A stretch of DNA of 64,000 nucleotides, taken from contig JAHJTN010000019.1 in NCBI GenBank assembly GCA_018829465.1, positions 124,001 through 188,000 of the forward strand. The letters are read 5' to 3'. This document shows positions 20,215-29,835 of this stretch, piece after piece (the stretch's first letter is position 1; the number at the start of each line of letters is the position of its first letter). The DNA is from Bacteroidota bacterium. Lineage in GTDB: Bacteria > Bacteroidota > Bacteroidia > Flavobacteriales > Flavobacteriaceae. Under the pieces are notes generated by a model. The model was given only the letters and a program-made list of their open reading frames with translations, made no database searches and was not told the DNA's origin. Made by a program: the position numbers and the translations under genes.

Positions 20215-20369
20215 ATATACAAACACGCCTTTATTCGATTAAATGTTAAAAAAACACGATGTATGGCACAAGGCCATCTTCTAGTGGTGCTTAAAAACAT
20301 CCATCTAAACGGCTAAAAACTTACAGAAAAGTTAAATACCTTGACGTAAAAATGCTGTAAATAAAATAT

Positions 20370-21353
20370 TTACCACTTTTCGAGTCCTAAAAGTTTTCGG
20401 CCAAGATCGGATAATTCTGCTGCTTTGTATTTGGTTTGCTCCCAATTTCTCGGATCTCCGGGGAAAGCATAACCGGAAGGAGCTATTCTGTCTTTCCAAG
20501 ATTGAATTCGCCAATTTCTGAGTGTTTCGTTGTCCTCCTCAGCCGGCATCATGGAAACGTACTGAGCAATGCGCACCTTGTCTTTTGAAATATTCGGACG
20601 AATTCCATGAGGCAGCAGGCTGTTAAAAATTAACAAATCGCCAGCTTCCAATTTCACTTTTACCAAGTGTTTTTCCAGACCAGTTATATCGGGCTGAAAA
20701 TGGTTTCTGTCCTCAGGTTGCGTAAGTTTCCAAGTTTCGTAATTTCTGTACAACCAAGGAATACATTGAAAACCTCCCATATCCTCATCCGTTTGGTCAG
20801 CCAAGGCCAAAACCCCTTGTACATTTTGCGGTTTGGTTTCCGGGTCGTAGTCCCAATGAATAAATCCTTTGTATTCAAAACCCGGCCTCATCGGAAAATT
20901 CAAATTGGCTCGGTCTATAGTAACCCACAATTTTTCGGTTCCCCAAACATCACAAAACGCCTCATAAACACGTTGCGCCTGTCGGTTTTCCCACAAGTAT
21001 TGATGGTTATACACTTCAACCATACCTGTGCCAATCAACTCCTTCATCTGCATCTCTGCACGCATAGGTGTGTACCATGTGTCGGGTTTGTCCGGGTCTT
21101 TTTCTTCAAATTCCCAAAGAAAACGAGCAGTCTTTTCCGCTTGTTCCTTACCAATAGCCTTCTTCACAATTACATAGCCATTCTCTATCCAAAATTTCCA
21201 GTCTGATTCTGACAGCACCCGAATCGGTTCGGAGTGGGTCCGTTTGTTGAGACAGATTTTACTGCTTGTTGCCGTGGAAGGATTTCCGGGTTTGTCTTCG
21301 TGGTTTTTGTTCGGACTTTTTGAGCCGTAGGCATTTGATTCATGTGTTTGCAT
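20370..21353 (-). CDS. Phytanoyl-CoA dioxygenase-family protein
   Basis: 327 residues, soluble. Fe(II)/2-oxoglutarate oxygenase fold of the PhyH family: FWIENGYVIVKKAIGKEQAE near residue 50, the iron-binding HWDYDPETKP (HxD), and distal His plus arginine in DLLIFNSLLPHGIRPNISKDKVRIAQYVS. The N-terminal ~35 residues are polar and probably disordered. PhyH-like enzymes hydroxylate many small molecules, so the substrate is open. It is divergent from an AraC-type regulator 161 bp away, a likely local controller. Confidence 0.85.
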   Translation of the reverse strand: MQTHESNAYGSKSPNKNHEDKPGNPSTATSSKICLNKRTHSEPIRVLSESDWKFWIENGYVIVKKAIGKEQAEKTARFLWEFEEKDPDKPDTWYTPMRAEMQMKELIGTGMVEVYNHQYLWENRQAQRVYEAFCDVWGTEKLWVTIDRANLNFPMRPGFEYKGFIHWDYDPETKPQNVQGVLALADQTDEDMGGFQCIPWLYRNYETWKLTQPEDRNHFQPDITGLEKHLVKVKLEAGDLLIFNSLLPHGIRPNISKDKVRIAQYVSMMPAEEDNETLRNWRIQSWKDRIAPSGYAFPGDPRNWEQTKYKAAELSDLGRKLLGLEKW

Positions 21354-21398
21354 ATCGATTACTTTTTAGGTTCTACATTAAAATAATGGTTAACTATT

Positions 21399-21406
21399 CA
21401 AAATTA
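21399..21406 (-). promoter_or_regulatory. -7 box TAATTTTG for the PhyH-like gene
   Basis: TAnnTTTG match on the minus strand, 45 nt upstream of the dioxygenase start, inside the region shared with the AraC-type gene. Confidence 0.4.
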
Positions 21407-21514
21407 ATGACTTAGTACATCATTGTTTTGCATGATTATATCAAAAATTTTCATTATTTTATCCTTTTTTAATATTTTTAGAATTTAAAAAGACAATATT
21501 GTTATATTTCACCT

Positions 21515-22354
21515 ATGAAACCACAACTCGAACAGATTAGCCCACCAAAGGGACGTTCATTCAGGATTATGATCAATCCGAACCTGAGTGATCTGTTTTA
21601 TTGGCATTTTCATCCGGAAATTGAACTCGTTTATATCTATGGTGTAGATGGAAAACGACACGTAGGCAAACACTTGTCCGGTTTTAAAAACAGCGATTTG
21701 GTCCTTATAGGTTCCTATATGCCGCACTTAAACTTTGATTACGGCATCAAAAAGCCCTATCAAAAAAGGGTTATTCATTTTCGCCCCGATTTTATGGAAC
21801 TCGCTCCGGGTCAGTTGCCGGAGTTTAAAACAATCGCCAAACTGTTCGAAAATGCAAAATTCGGTTTGGCTTTTGGCGAAAAAACCAAACAGATGGTTCA
21901 CAACATGATTGTCGATCTGCACCAGCAAAATGGATTTAAGCAATTTACCAACTTATTAAAAATACTAAACAAACTCGCTTCGGCTACAGATATTCAATAC
22001 CTACACACATCGCCATACATCAATCCTTACCGAAAAAAAGACCAAGACAGGCTGTCAAAAGTTTACGCATTTATAGAAAATGAATTTCACCGAAAAATAG
22101 AAATTAGCGAAGTTGCCGCTTTGAGTTATTTTACGGAAGCTTCATTCTGTCGATATTTTAAAAAAATGACCAAACTCACCTTTGTTGCCTTTCTCAATCA
22201 ATTTCGTATAGAGAAAGCCAAAAAAATGTTGATGCAAAAGAAAAGTATTTCCGAAACGGCTTGCAGTTGTGGTTTTGAAAGTGTGTCATATTTTAACCGC
22301 ACTTTTAAGCACATCACCGGGCAAAATCCATCCAATTTTAAGGCCCAATTTTAA
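21515..22354 (+). CDS. AraC-family transcriptional regulator
   Basis: 279 residues. N-terminal cupin sensor (FYWHFHPEIELVYI, GSYMPHLNFDYG) with the usual His pair, and a C-terminal pair of helix-turn-helix motifs: KIEISEVAALSYFTEASFCRYFKKM and SISETACSCGFESVSYFNRTFKHITGQNPSNF. Cupin-AraC proteins usually sense small metabolites. Likely targets are itself and the divergent dioxygenase. A TATATTTC box (21503-21510) ends just 4 nt before the ATG and abuts the 10-bp palindrome ACAATATTGT (21493-21502), which may be an autoregulatory site. Confidence 0.9.
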   Translation: MKPQLEQISPPKGRSFRIMINPNLSDLFYWHFHPEIELVYIYGVDGKRHVGKHLSGFKNSDLVLIGSYMPHLNFDYGIKKPYQKRVIHFRPDFMELAPGQLPEFKTIAKLFENAKFGLAFGEKTKQMVHNMIVDLHQQNGFKQFTNLLKILNKLASATDIQYLHTSPYINPYRKKDQDRLSKVYAFIENEFHRKIEISEVAALSYFTEASFCRYFKKMTKLTFVAFLNQFRIEKAKKMLMQKKSISETACSCGFESVSYFNRTFKHITGQNPSNFKAQF

Positions 22355-22466
22355 AAAATCCATTTTCAAACGCAGGTTTATAGAAATAATACCCAAAAAT
22401 AATGCGTGAATACAATCCATTTTTAGAGTTTTTTTAAATTTACTTTTCATCGGGCGAGATAGTTTG

Positions 22467-22474
22467 TAACTTTG
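22467..22474 (+). promoter_or_regulatory. -7 box TAACTTTG for mtaB
   Basis: Perfect TAnnTTTG match ending 25 nt before the GTG start of mtaB. Confidence 0.5.
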
Positions 22475-22499
22475 CCCGCCGGATAAAACATCTAATGCA

Positions 22500-23861
22500 G
22501 TGCATATCAAATCAAAAAAAGTTGCTTTCTACACCCTGGGTTGCAAGCTAAATTTCTCCGAGACCTCAACAATCTCCAGAGATTTTGAAGCCGAAGGTTA
22601 CCAAAAAGTTGGTTTTGATGATGTGGCAGACATTTATGTGATTAATACTTGCTCTGTTACCGAAAATGCAGACAAGCAATTCAAAACAATCGTAAGAAAG
22701 GCACAACAGCTAAACCCTAAGGCTTTTGTGGCCGCAGTGGGCTGTTATGCACAACTCAAACCCGAAGAACTCGCTGCCGTGGACGGTGTTGATTTGGTTT
22801 TGGGTGCTACAGAAAAATTTAAACTCACACACTACCTCAACGATCTATCCAAAAACGAGCAAGCTCAAATTCACGCTTGTGAGATAGACGATGCAGATTT
22901 TTACGTAGGTTCCTACGCTATAGGCGATAGAACAAGGGCATTTTTAAAAGTTCAGGACGGTTGCGACTACAAGTGTACCTACTGCACCATTCCTTTGGCC
23001 AGAGGCATTTCGCGCAGCGATACTTTGCAAAACGTTTTGAAAAATGCTGCTGAAATATCAGCACAAAATATTCAAGAAATCGTTCTTACAGGGGTCAATA
23101 TTGGCGACTATGGCAAGGGAGAATTTGGCAACAAAAAGCACGAGCACACTTTCTTAGACTTGGTAAAAGCGTTGGATAATGTGCCCGGCATCAGTCGGCT
23201 GCGCATTTCTTCTATAGAACCCAATTTGCTCAAAAACGAAACCATAGAATTTGTAAGTCAATCGAATTGTTTTGTCCCACATTTCCACCTTCCGCTGCAA
23301 AGCGGATCTAACGAAATACTCAAGCAAATGCGCAGACGCTATATGAAAGAACTCTATGCAGAACGCGTAGAAAAAATCAAACAGTTTATGCCCGACGCGT
23401 GTATAGGAGTCGATGTAATTGTAGGGTTCCCGGGCGAAACAGACACACATTTTCTTGAAACATACCATTTTTTAAACGAGCTAGACATCTCCTATCTGCA
23501 TGTTTTTACCTACTCCGAACGCGACAACACACCGGCTGCGCTAATGGAAAACCCTGTTGACAAAGGTATAAGGCACAAACGCAGCAAAATGCTTCGAGGA
23601 CTTTCGGTTAAAAAGCGACGCGCGTTTTACGAAAATCAGCTGGGCAAAGTCAAAACGGTACTTTTTGAAAGTGAAAACAAAGCAGGATACATTCACGGAT
23701 TTACAGAAAACTACGTAAAGGTAAAAACACCTTGGCATCCGGAATTGGTCAATACCGCTCATCAAATCAGGCTTTCACACATAGATGCAGACGGTTTGGT
23801 CAGGTTTGAATGGATGAACCAACCCGATTTTCTGAAAGTTTTCACGGTCGAATTTCAATAA
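22500..23861 (+). CDS. mtaB: tRNA (N6-threonylcarbamoyladenosine-37-C2)-methylthiotransferase
   Basis: Radical-SAM enzyme that converts t6A to ms2t6A at position 37 of ANN-decoding tRNAs. N-terminal UPF0004 domain with three cluster cysteines (TLGCKLNFSET, NTCSVTENAD, VGCYAQLKPEE), radical-SAM motif CDYKCTYC (about residues 155-162), then a TRAM-like C-terminal region. 453 residues. The GTG at 22500 fits a -7 box 25 nt upstream; an overlapping ATG at 22495 is out of frame. The YrdC-type enzyme at 39708 makes the t6A precursor. The stop overlaps the stop of the convergent E1 gene by 7 bp. Confidence 0.94.
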   Translation: MHIKSKKVAFYTLGCKLNFSETSTISRDFEAEGYQKVGFDDVADIYVINTCSVTENADKQFKTIVRKAQQLNPKAFVAAVGCYAQLKPEELAAVDGVDLVLGATEKFKLTHYLNDLSKNEQAQIHACEIDDADFYVGSYAIGDRTRAFLKVQDGCDYKCTYCTIPLARGISRSDTLQNVLKNAAEISAQNIQEIVLTGVNIGDYGKGEFGNKKHEHTFLDLVKALDNVPGISRLRISSIEPNLLKNETIEFVSQSNCFVPHFHLPLQSGSNEILKQMRRRYMKELYAERVEKIKQFMPDACIGVDVIVGFPGETDTHFLETYHFLNELDISYLHVFTYSERDNTPAALMENPVDKGIRHKRSKMLRGLSVKKRRAFYENQLGKVKTVLFESENKAGYIHGFTENYVKVKTPWHPELVNTAHQIRLSHIDADGLVRFEWMNQPDFLKVFTVEFQ

Positions 23862-26266
23862 ATGGCCGGATATTTGTTTGGATATGCCTCGTGCATAATG
23901 CCGTAAACTGCCTCAAAAATATCTTCCTCAGACGGCTTTGAAAAATAATCGCCATCTGTACCATAGGCTGGTCTATGTGCTTGTGCGGTGAGGGTTTTGG
24001 GTGCGCTGTCCAAAAATTGATAACCACCTTGGTTTTCCAAAATCTCCTGCATAATATATGCCGAGGCACCACCCGGAACATCTTCATCTACGATGAGAAG
24101 TCGGTTGGTTTTCTGAAGGCTTTTAACCAAATCATGCCGAATGTCGAGTGGCAAAAGGGTTTGGATATCTATTACCTCAACGTCAATACCCACTTGTTGC
24201 AATTTTTTAGCAGCTTCCACAACAATCCTAAGTGTAGAACCGTAAGAAACCACAGTCACATCGGCGCCTTCTTTCATGATTTCAACCACCCCAATTGGGG
24301 TTTTAAATTCGCCAATATTGTTTGGTAAAGGCTCTTTCAAACGGTATCCGTTTAAACTCTCTATCAGCAATGCCGGCTCATCGCTTTCTAGTAAGGTGTT
24401 GTAAAAGCCGGCTGCTTGTGTCATATTTCTGGGCACCAAAATATACATGCCACGCAAGAGATGTGCAATACCGCCCATGGGTGAACCGGCATGCCAAATT
24501 CCTTCTAGCCTATGGCCCCGGGTACGAACAATAACCGGTGCTTTTTGCTTGCCTAAAGTACGATAGTTGTAGGTTGCCAAATCGTCACTCATAATTTGCA
24601 AAGCGTACAACAGATAATCCAAATACTGAATTTCAGCAATGGGCCTAAAACCCCTTAGCGACAGACCAATGCCTTGCCCCAAAATCGTGGCTTCCCGAAT
24701 TCCGGTATCCGAAACGCGCAAAGTGCCATACTTCTGTTGCATACCTTCGAGGCCTTGGTTTACATCGCCTATATTGCCGCTGTCTTCTCCAAAAATGACT
24801 ACGTGGGCGTGTTTGTTTAGTAATGCGTCAAAATTGTCTCTAATAATAATTCTACCGTCAACTGGTGCTGCATCAGCATCGTACGCAGGTGCTACAGCTG
24901 AAATTTGTGTGGCTTTGTTGGGCAGTTCACTGTAGAGATGTGAACTGTATTTAGGTTGATTTTCAGCTATGTAGTTTGTTATAAAATCCTGTAGATTCTT
25001 TTTGGCAGGTACGTTTTCTCTGACAATCAATTGCATCGTCTGTCGTGCGGCGGCCAACACATCTCTGCGGTTTGGCTCGCGTTGCTCGTCAAGTTCTCTG
25101 ATGATTTTTTCTACAAAACTGCTTTGATCGCTTTCGTCAACGATGCGTTTTAGTATTTTTCTTACCTCGATTTGTGCGCTTTTGATAGGATTTAAAAAGT
25201 CGTTCCAAACTTTTGCCTTGGTTTCCCGCACTTCTTTTTTGAGATATTTTTCAAGAGTTTGGAGGTTTTCTTCCGTTTCAATACCTGCTTCCAAAATCCA
25301 ATTGCGCATTTTGAGGTTGCAATCTCTTTCGCGCTCCCATTGTAATCTTTCTTTGCTTTTATAACGTTCGTGTGAACCTGAGGTGGAATGGCCTTGTGGC
25401 TGGGTGACTTCGCGCACGTGAATCAGCACCGGAACGTGCTCGTTTCTCGCTATTTTTCCCGCCTTTTGGTAGGTGTCTATCAAGGCCGGATAATCCCAGC
25501 CGTTCACCTGAAGAATTTCATACCCCGATGTGTTTTCATCGCGCTGAAATCCGGAAAGAATTTCTGAAATGCTTTCTTTGGTAGTCTGGTAGCGGTTGTG
25601 TACAGAAATGCCATAATCGTCATCCCAAACACTCACCACCATAGGCACCTGAAGCACGCCGGCAGCATTGATGGTTTCAAAAAAGACACCCTCACTGGTA
25701 CTTGCATTGCCGATAGTTCCCCAAGCTACTTCTTTGCCGCCGTTAGAAAACTTTTCGGAACCCGGTATGTTCAGGTTTTTATACAACTTAGAAGCCTGAG
25801 CCAATCCTAATAACCTGGGCATTTGTGCAGCCGTTGGCGATATGTCACCACTCGAGTTTTTCTGCTTGGTCAGGTCTCGCCATGTGCCGTCTTCATTGAG
25901 GCTGTGTGTCACAAAGTGGCCTCCCATTTGGCGTCCGGCTGACATGGGATCCGCATTGATATCCGGAAAAGCGTATAAACCCGCAAAAAAATGGTAAACC
26001 GACATTTGACCAATCGCCATCATAAAAGTTTGATCGCGGTAGTATCCGGAGCGAAAATCACCGTTTTGAAAAGCCCTCGCCCAAGCCAATTGCGCTACTT
26101 CTTTGCCGTCGCCAAAAATACCGAATTTGGCTTTTCCGGTAAGTACTTCGCGCCTTCCCAACAAGCTACACTCTCTGCTGAGTACCGCAATGCGATAATC
26201 ATTCAGCACTTGTTGCTTAAATTCCTCAAAAGTCATTTCCATAGTACTGGCTTCTTTGGTTTGCAT
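23855..26266 (-). CDS. 2-oxoacid dehydrogenase E1, alpha-beta fusion (branched-chain type)
   Basis: 803 residues. ThDP-dependent E1 with the alpha half (about 1-400: YYRDQTFMMAIGQM, AGRQMGGHF) fused to the beta half (about 470-803: ALLNKHAHVVIFGEDSG, DTGIREATILGQGIGLSLRGFRPIAEIQYLDYL, SYGSTLRIVVEAAKKL). The cofactor motif of the alpha half reads IGNASTSEG where the family consensus begins GDG, an unusual form. The product feeds lipoyl-E2, for which the enzyme at 11934 is the best candidate here; branched-chain 2-oxoacids are the likely substrates and would supply iso-fatty-acid primers. Confidence 0.87.
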   Translation of the reverse strand: MQTKEASTMEMTFEEFKQQVLNDYRIAVLSRECSLLGRREVLTGKAKFGIFGDGKEVAQLAWARAFQNGDFRSGYYRDQTFMMAIGQMSVYHFFAGLYAFPDINADPMSAGRQMGGHFVTHSLNEDGTWRDLTKQKNSSGDISPTAAQMPRLLGLAQASKLYKNLNIPGSEKFSNGGKEVAWGTIGNASTSEGVFFETINAAGVLQVPMVVSVWDDDYGISVHNRYQTTKESISEILSGFQRDENTSGYEILQVNGWDYPALIDTYQKAGKIARNEHVPVLIHVREVTQPQGHSTSGSHERYKSKERLQWERERDCNLKMRNWILEAGIETEENLQTLEKYLKKEVRETKAKVWNDFLNPIKSAQIEVRKILKRIVDESDQSSFVEKIIRELDEQREPNRRDVLAAARQTMQLIVRENVPAKKNLQDFITNYIAENQPKYSSHLYSELPNKATQISAVAPAYDADAAPVDGRIIIRDNFDALLNKHAHVVIFGEDSGNIGDVNQGLEGMQQKYGTLRVSDTGIREATILGQGIGLSLRGFRPIAEIQYLDYLLYALQIMSDDLATYNYRTLGKQKAPVIVRTRGHRLEGIWHAGSPMGGIAHLLRGMYILVPRNMTQAAGFYNTLLESDEPALLIESLNGYRLKEPLPNNIGEFKTPIGVVEIMKEGADVTVVSYGSTLRIVVEAAKKLQQVGIDVEVIDIQTLLPLDIRHDLVKSLQKTNRLLIVDEDVPGGASAYIMQEILENQGGYQFLDSAPKTLTAQAHRPAYGTDGDYFSKPSEEDIFEAVYGIMHEAYPNKYPAIY

Positions 26267-26289
26267 GGAGCGTTTCTTTTTATTGATAA

Positions 26290-26320
26290 CAAAAGTACTA
26301 AAAAGTTTTCGTCAAAACAA
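26290..26320 (-). promoter_or_regulatory. Promoter TTG-N20-TACTTTTG for the E1 gene
   Basis: On the minus strand TTG (26318-26320) and TACTTTTG (26290-26297) are 20 bp apart and the box ends about 23 nt before the E1 ATG. The remaining divergent spacer up to prfA is A/T-rich with no gene. Confidence 0.55.
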
Positions 26321-26513
26321 TTGAATTAGTCGAGGCGAATTGACGAAAAATCAATAATTATGCTTTTTTTGTGATAAAAATAAATATTACACATTTTTAA
26401 GCCTATTTTTTTGAATAATACTTAACTTCTAGATGATACTGAACTTTTATAAATTCATTTTTCAATAAAACTTTGACTGGAAGCTCATCACTTTTTAACT
26501 CCCAAAAATATTG

Positions 26514-26521
26514 TACTTTTG
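26514..26521 (+). promoter_or_regulatory. -7 box TACTTTTG for prfA
   Basis: TAnnTTTG match ending 20 nt before ATG 26542; it lies inside any longer reading from 26473, arguing against that start. Confidence 0.5.
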
Positions 26522-26541
26522 ATGCCTGTAAATTACAAAAA

Positions 26542-27618
26542 ATGCTCAATAAGTTAGACATAGTTAAACAAAGATTTGACGAAGTTTCTGATTTGATTAT
26601 TCAACCGCAAATCATAGCAGATCAGAAGCGATATATTGAACTCAACAGAGACTACAAAGAGCTCAAAAAGTTGGTTGACAAGCGTGCCGAATATGTAAAA
26701 ATCATCAACGGCATCAAGGAAGCAGAGGAAATCATCGCCGATGGTTCTGACGCAGAAATGACAGAAATGGCAAAAATGGAGTTGGACAATCTGCGCGAAA
26801 AGCTACCAACACTTGAAGACGAAATAAAGTTTTTGTTGATCCCTAAAGATCCGGAAGATGTCAAAAACGCTATTGTAGAAATACGGGCCGGTACCGGTGG
26901 AGACGAAGCCAGTATTTTTGCCGGAGATTTATTTAAAATGTACAGCCGCTATTGCGAAAGTAGAGGTTGGCGAACTCAAGTGATGGACCTCAATGAAGGC
27001 ACCGCAGGCGGATTTAAAGAAATTATTTTTGAAGTATCCGGAGAAGATGTGTACGGCACTTTAAAATACGAAGCGGGTGTGCATCGGGTACAACGTGTAC
27101 CGCAAACCGAAACCCAAGGCCGCGTGCACACCTCTGCCGCGACCGTGATGGTATTACCGGAGGCCGAAGAATTTGACGTGCAAGTGGACATGAACGATGT
27201 GCGCATTGACTATTTTTGTTCATCAGGCCCGGGCGGACAATCTGTAAACACCACCAAATCTGCGGTGCGGCTTACGCACATTCCTACTGGAATTGTAGCA
27301 CAGTGCCAAGACGAAAAATCGCAACACAAAAACAAAGACAAGGCTTTGCAGGTGCTGCGCTCCAGATTATACGAAATGGAACTGGCGAAGAAAAACGAAG
27401 CCGATTCGGCAAGGAGAAGCTCCATGGTTTCCAGCGGCGACCGATCGGCAAAAATCAGGACATACAACTACCCGCAAGGCCGCGTGACAGATCACCGTAT
27501 CGGCCTCACACTCTATGATTTGGACAACATCATCAACGGCGATATACAGCGAATTATTGACGAATTGCAACTGGCTGTAAACACAGAAAAACTTAAAGAG
27601 GCCGGAGAGGTTTTTTAA
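26542..27618 (+). CDS. prfA: Peptide chain release factor 1
   Basis: Class I release factor for UAA/UAG stops. 358 residues from [15 protein letters not shown], the normal RF1 beginning. Motifs: [37 protein letters not shown], and the catalytic loop [17 protein letters not shown] with GGQ near residues 231-233, whose Gln is normally methylated. pyrF starts 7 bp after its stop, so the two are probably co-transcribed. Confidence 0.97.
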   Translation: MLNKLDIVKQRFDEVSDLIIQPQIIADQKRYIELNRDYKELKKLVDKRAEYVKIINGIKEAEEIIADGSDAEMTEMAKMELDNLREKLPTLEDEIKFLLIPKDPEDVKNAIVEIRAGTGGDEASIFAGDLFKMYSRYCESRGWRTQVMDLNEGTAGGFKEIIFEVSGEDVYGTLKYEAGVHRVQRVPQTETQGRVHTSAATVMVLPEAEEFDVQVDMNDVRIDYFCSSGPGGQSVNTTKSAVRLTHIPTGIVAQCQDEKSQHKNKDKALQVLRSRLYEMELAKKNEADSARRSSMVSSGDRSAKIRTYNYPQGRVTDHRIGLTLYDLDNIINGDIQRIIDELQLAVNTEKLKEAGEVF

Positions 27619-27625
27619 AAATAAA

Positions 27626-28426
27626 ATGGTGATTCTAGACAAGCTAATCGAACAAATTCGGCAAAAAAAATCGTTCCTCTGTGTGGGTTTGGATCCCGAT
27701 GTACAGAAAATGCCAGTGCATCTTTTCGAAAGTGATGATGCCGTTTTTGCCTTTAACAAAGCCATTATCGATGCCACGCATCCTTTTGCAGTAGCCTACA
27801 AACCCAACCTCGCTTTTTATGAAGTTTTGGGTGTTTCCGGATGGAATAGTTTAAAAAAAACCATTGATTACCTCAACAAAAACCATCCCGACATCTTTAC
27901 CATTGCCGATGCCAAACGCGGTGATATAGGCAATACTGCGCGCATGTATGCCCATACTTTTTTTGAGACCTTTGGCTTCGACGCCGTGACTGTTGCACCC
28001 TATATGGGTCGCGATTCGGTGGAACCGTTTTTGCAGTTTGATAACAAACATACCATTCTTTTGGGGCTGACTTCCAATTCCGGTGCCGACGATTTTCAAA
28101 AGCCCAATTTGTACAAAAAAGTGATGCGCGAATCCCAGCAGTGGCAACACGCCGAAAGACTGATGTATGTAGTGGGTGCCACACAAGCCGAAGCACTCAC
28201 CGAAATACGAAAAATACTTCCCAAAGCCTTTTTGCTCATCCCCGGCATAGGCACACAAGGCGGCAGCTTACAGGAAGTTTGCCGTTTTGGCCTCAATAGT
28301 GATATAGGCTTGCTTATCAACGCATCTCGCAGTATTTTGTACGCATCAAACCGGTTGGACTTTGCGGAAAAAGCTGCCGAAGAAGCATCAAAGCTTCAAG
28401 CTGAGATGGGCGTTTTTTTGAGTTAA
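27626..28426 (+). CDS. pyrF: Orotidine-5'-phosphate decarboxylase (long, type 2)
   Basis: Last step of de novo UMP synthesis. 266 residues; catalytic motif TIADAKRGDIGNTARMYA carries the Asp-Lys pair, with CVGLDPD near the N-terminus, a substrate loop in LGLTSNSGADDF and LIPGIGTQGG near the C-terminus. The length and the NTARMYA form indicate the PyrF subfamily 2. Follows prfA closely; converges on the M28 peptidase. Confidence 0.96.
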   Translation: MVILDKLIEQIRQKKSFLCVGLDPDVQKMPVHLFESDDAVFAFNKAIIDATHPFAVAYKPNLAFYEVLGVSGWNSLKKTIDYLNKNHPDIFTIADAKRGDIGNTARMYAHTFFETFGFDAVTVAPYMGRDSVEPFLQFDNKHTILLGLTSNSGADDFQKPNLYKKVMRESQQWQHAERLMYVVGATQAEALTEIRKILPKAFLLIPGIGTQGGSLQEVCRFGLNSDIGLLINASRSILYASNRLDFAEKAAEEASKLQAEMGVFLS

Positions 28427-28434
28427 TTGCCTCT

Positions 28435-29835
28435 TTACTTTTCCACCCCGTATTGGTCGACCAAATAAATAAGGCCTGCCATAGCGGCGGCACCCAATTC
28501 GAGTTCTCTTTTGTTGACGGCACTAAACACATCTGCTGCAGTGTGATGTATATCAAAATAGCGCTGTGAATCGGGCCGCAATCCGGCCATCACGTTTTCT
28601 GCATTCTTTAGGGGGCCAATATCAGCACCACCGCCACCTTTGGTAAAGTGGTTGGTTAAATACGGTTCAAAATGCACCCGCCAACTCAAAAAGGTTTGCA
28701 TTTGGGCGTCGTTGGCATCAAAAGAAAAACCTCTAGGCGTAAATCCGCCGGCATCACTCTCCAAACCAAAAATGTGTTTTTCACCTTTTTGTTTGGCTAC
28801 TTCTGCGTACTTATTACCACCGCGCAAGCCGTTTTCTTCATTCATAAACAACACTACCCGGATGGTGCGCTTGGGCCTATATCCCATGGTTTTGAAAAGC
28901 CGCAACACCTCCATAGACTGTACAATACCGGCACCGTCATCATGCGCACCATCGCCAACATCCCAGGAATCGAGGTGTCCGCCGACCACGATAATTTCAT
29001 CGGGAAATTGGCTTCCTTTTATTTCTCCTATCACATTGTGAGACAGGACTTCGCCGTCGTTACGAGACGTTTGTTTGAAAAAAAATGTTGTTTTTGGGTC
29101 TAACTTTAACATGGCACTCAACATCTCAGCACCGTTGGTGCTAATGGCTGCAGCCGGAATCCATTGGTTTCTGGGCAAATCGCCGTAGCGCATGGTTCCG
29201 GTATGCGGATAATCATCAAGTTTGTGTGACATGGATCGGACGATCACGCCCAAAGCGCCGTATTTGGCTGCTTCTGCTGCACCTTGCACGCGTTGGTCAA
29301 CGGCACCACCATAGGCTTTGAACGTTTCGATGACATTCGGATCCATCGGACGGTTGTAGAATACTATTTTTCCTTGGATGCTGTCTTTGCCAATTTTGGC
29401 TAAATCGTCAAAAGATTTGACTTCAACCACCCGAGATTTCAAACCATTTGGTGGCGTAGCTACCGAACCTCCCAGTGCCAGAATTGGAACACTGTTGGTT
29501 TGGCTGTCGCCTGAAGAAATGTAAGCAATTTCCGGAGTGCCACGTATCCACTTGGGCACCATGACATCTTGTAACCAAACGCGGTCAAGAGTGAGGTTCT
29601 TTAGGGTTGCTTCCCCCCACTCCACTGCTTTGGCAGCGCCGTAAGATCCTGAGATTCTATGGCCTATTTTTAGGGTTAAATGGGATAGCCAATCATAACT
29701 TTTACCTGCTGTCAATGAGGTAGAGAAAAGTTTTTTGATAAACAAGGAGTCTGAAGTATGGTTAGGTGTTTGTGCAGAGACGACATCTGCCGACAATAAA
29801 AATAAAGGAATCAAAAATAGGGACTTAGTTTTCAT
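28435..29835 (-). CDS. Secreted M28-family zinc peptidase (carboxypeptidase Q-like)
   Basis: 466 residues from MKTKSLFLIPLFLLSADVVSAQ, a clear signal peptide; the longer reading frame to 29970 lies inside the PPK2 gene. A PA-type insert precedes the catalytic domain. Zinc ligands are visible as GGHLDSWDVGDGAHDDGAG (HxD and D), FMNEENGLRGG (Glu pair), GLESDAGG and FDIHHTAADV. This matches M28 aminopeptidases/carboxypeptidase Q of the periplasm or exterior. It starts inside the last 11 bp of the PPK2 gene, so the two are probably translationally coupled. Confidence 0.9.
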   Translation of the reverse strand: MKTKSLFLIPLFLLSADVVSAQTPNHTSDSLFIKKLFSTSLTAGKSYDWLSHLTLKIGHRISGSYGAAKAVEWGEATLKNLTLDRVWLQDVMVPKWIRGTPEIAYISSGDSQTNSVPILALGGSVATPPNGLKSRVVEVKSFDDLAKIGKDSIQGKIVFYNRPMDPNVIETFKAYGGAVDQRVQGAAEAAKYGALGVIVRSMSHKLDDYPHTGTMRYGDLPRNQWIPAAAISTNGAEMLSAMLKLDPKTTFFFKQTSRNDGEVLSHNVIGEIKGSQFPDEIIVVGGHLDSWDVGDGAHDDGAGIVQSMEVLRLFKTMGYRPKRTIRVVLFMNEENGLRGGNKYAEVAKQKGEKHIFGLESDAGGFTPRGFSFDANDAQMQTFLSWRVHFEPYLTNHFTKGGGGADIGPLKNAENVMAGLRPDSQRYFDIHHTAADVFSAVNKRELELGAAAMAGLIYLVDQYGVEK

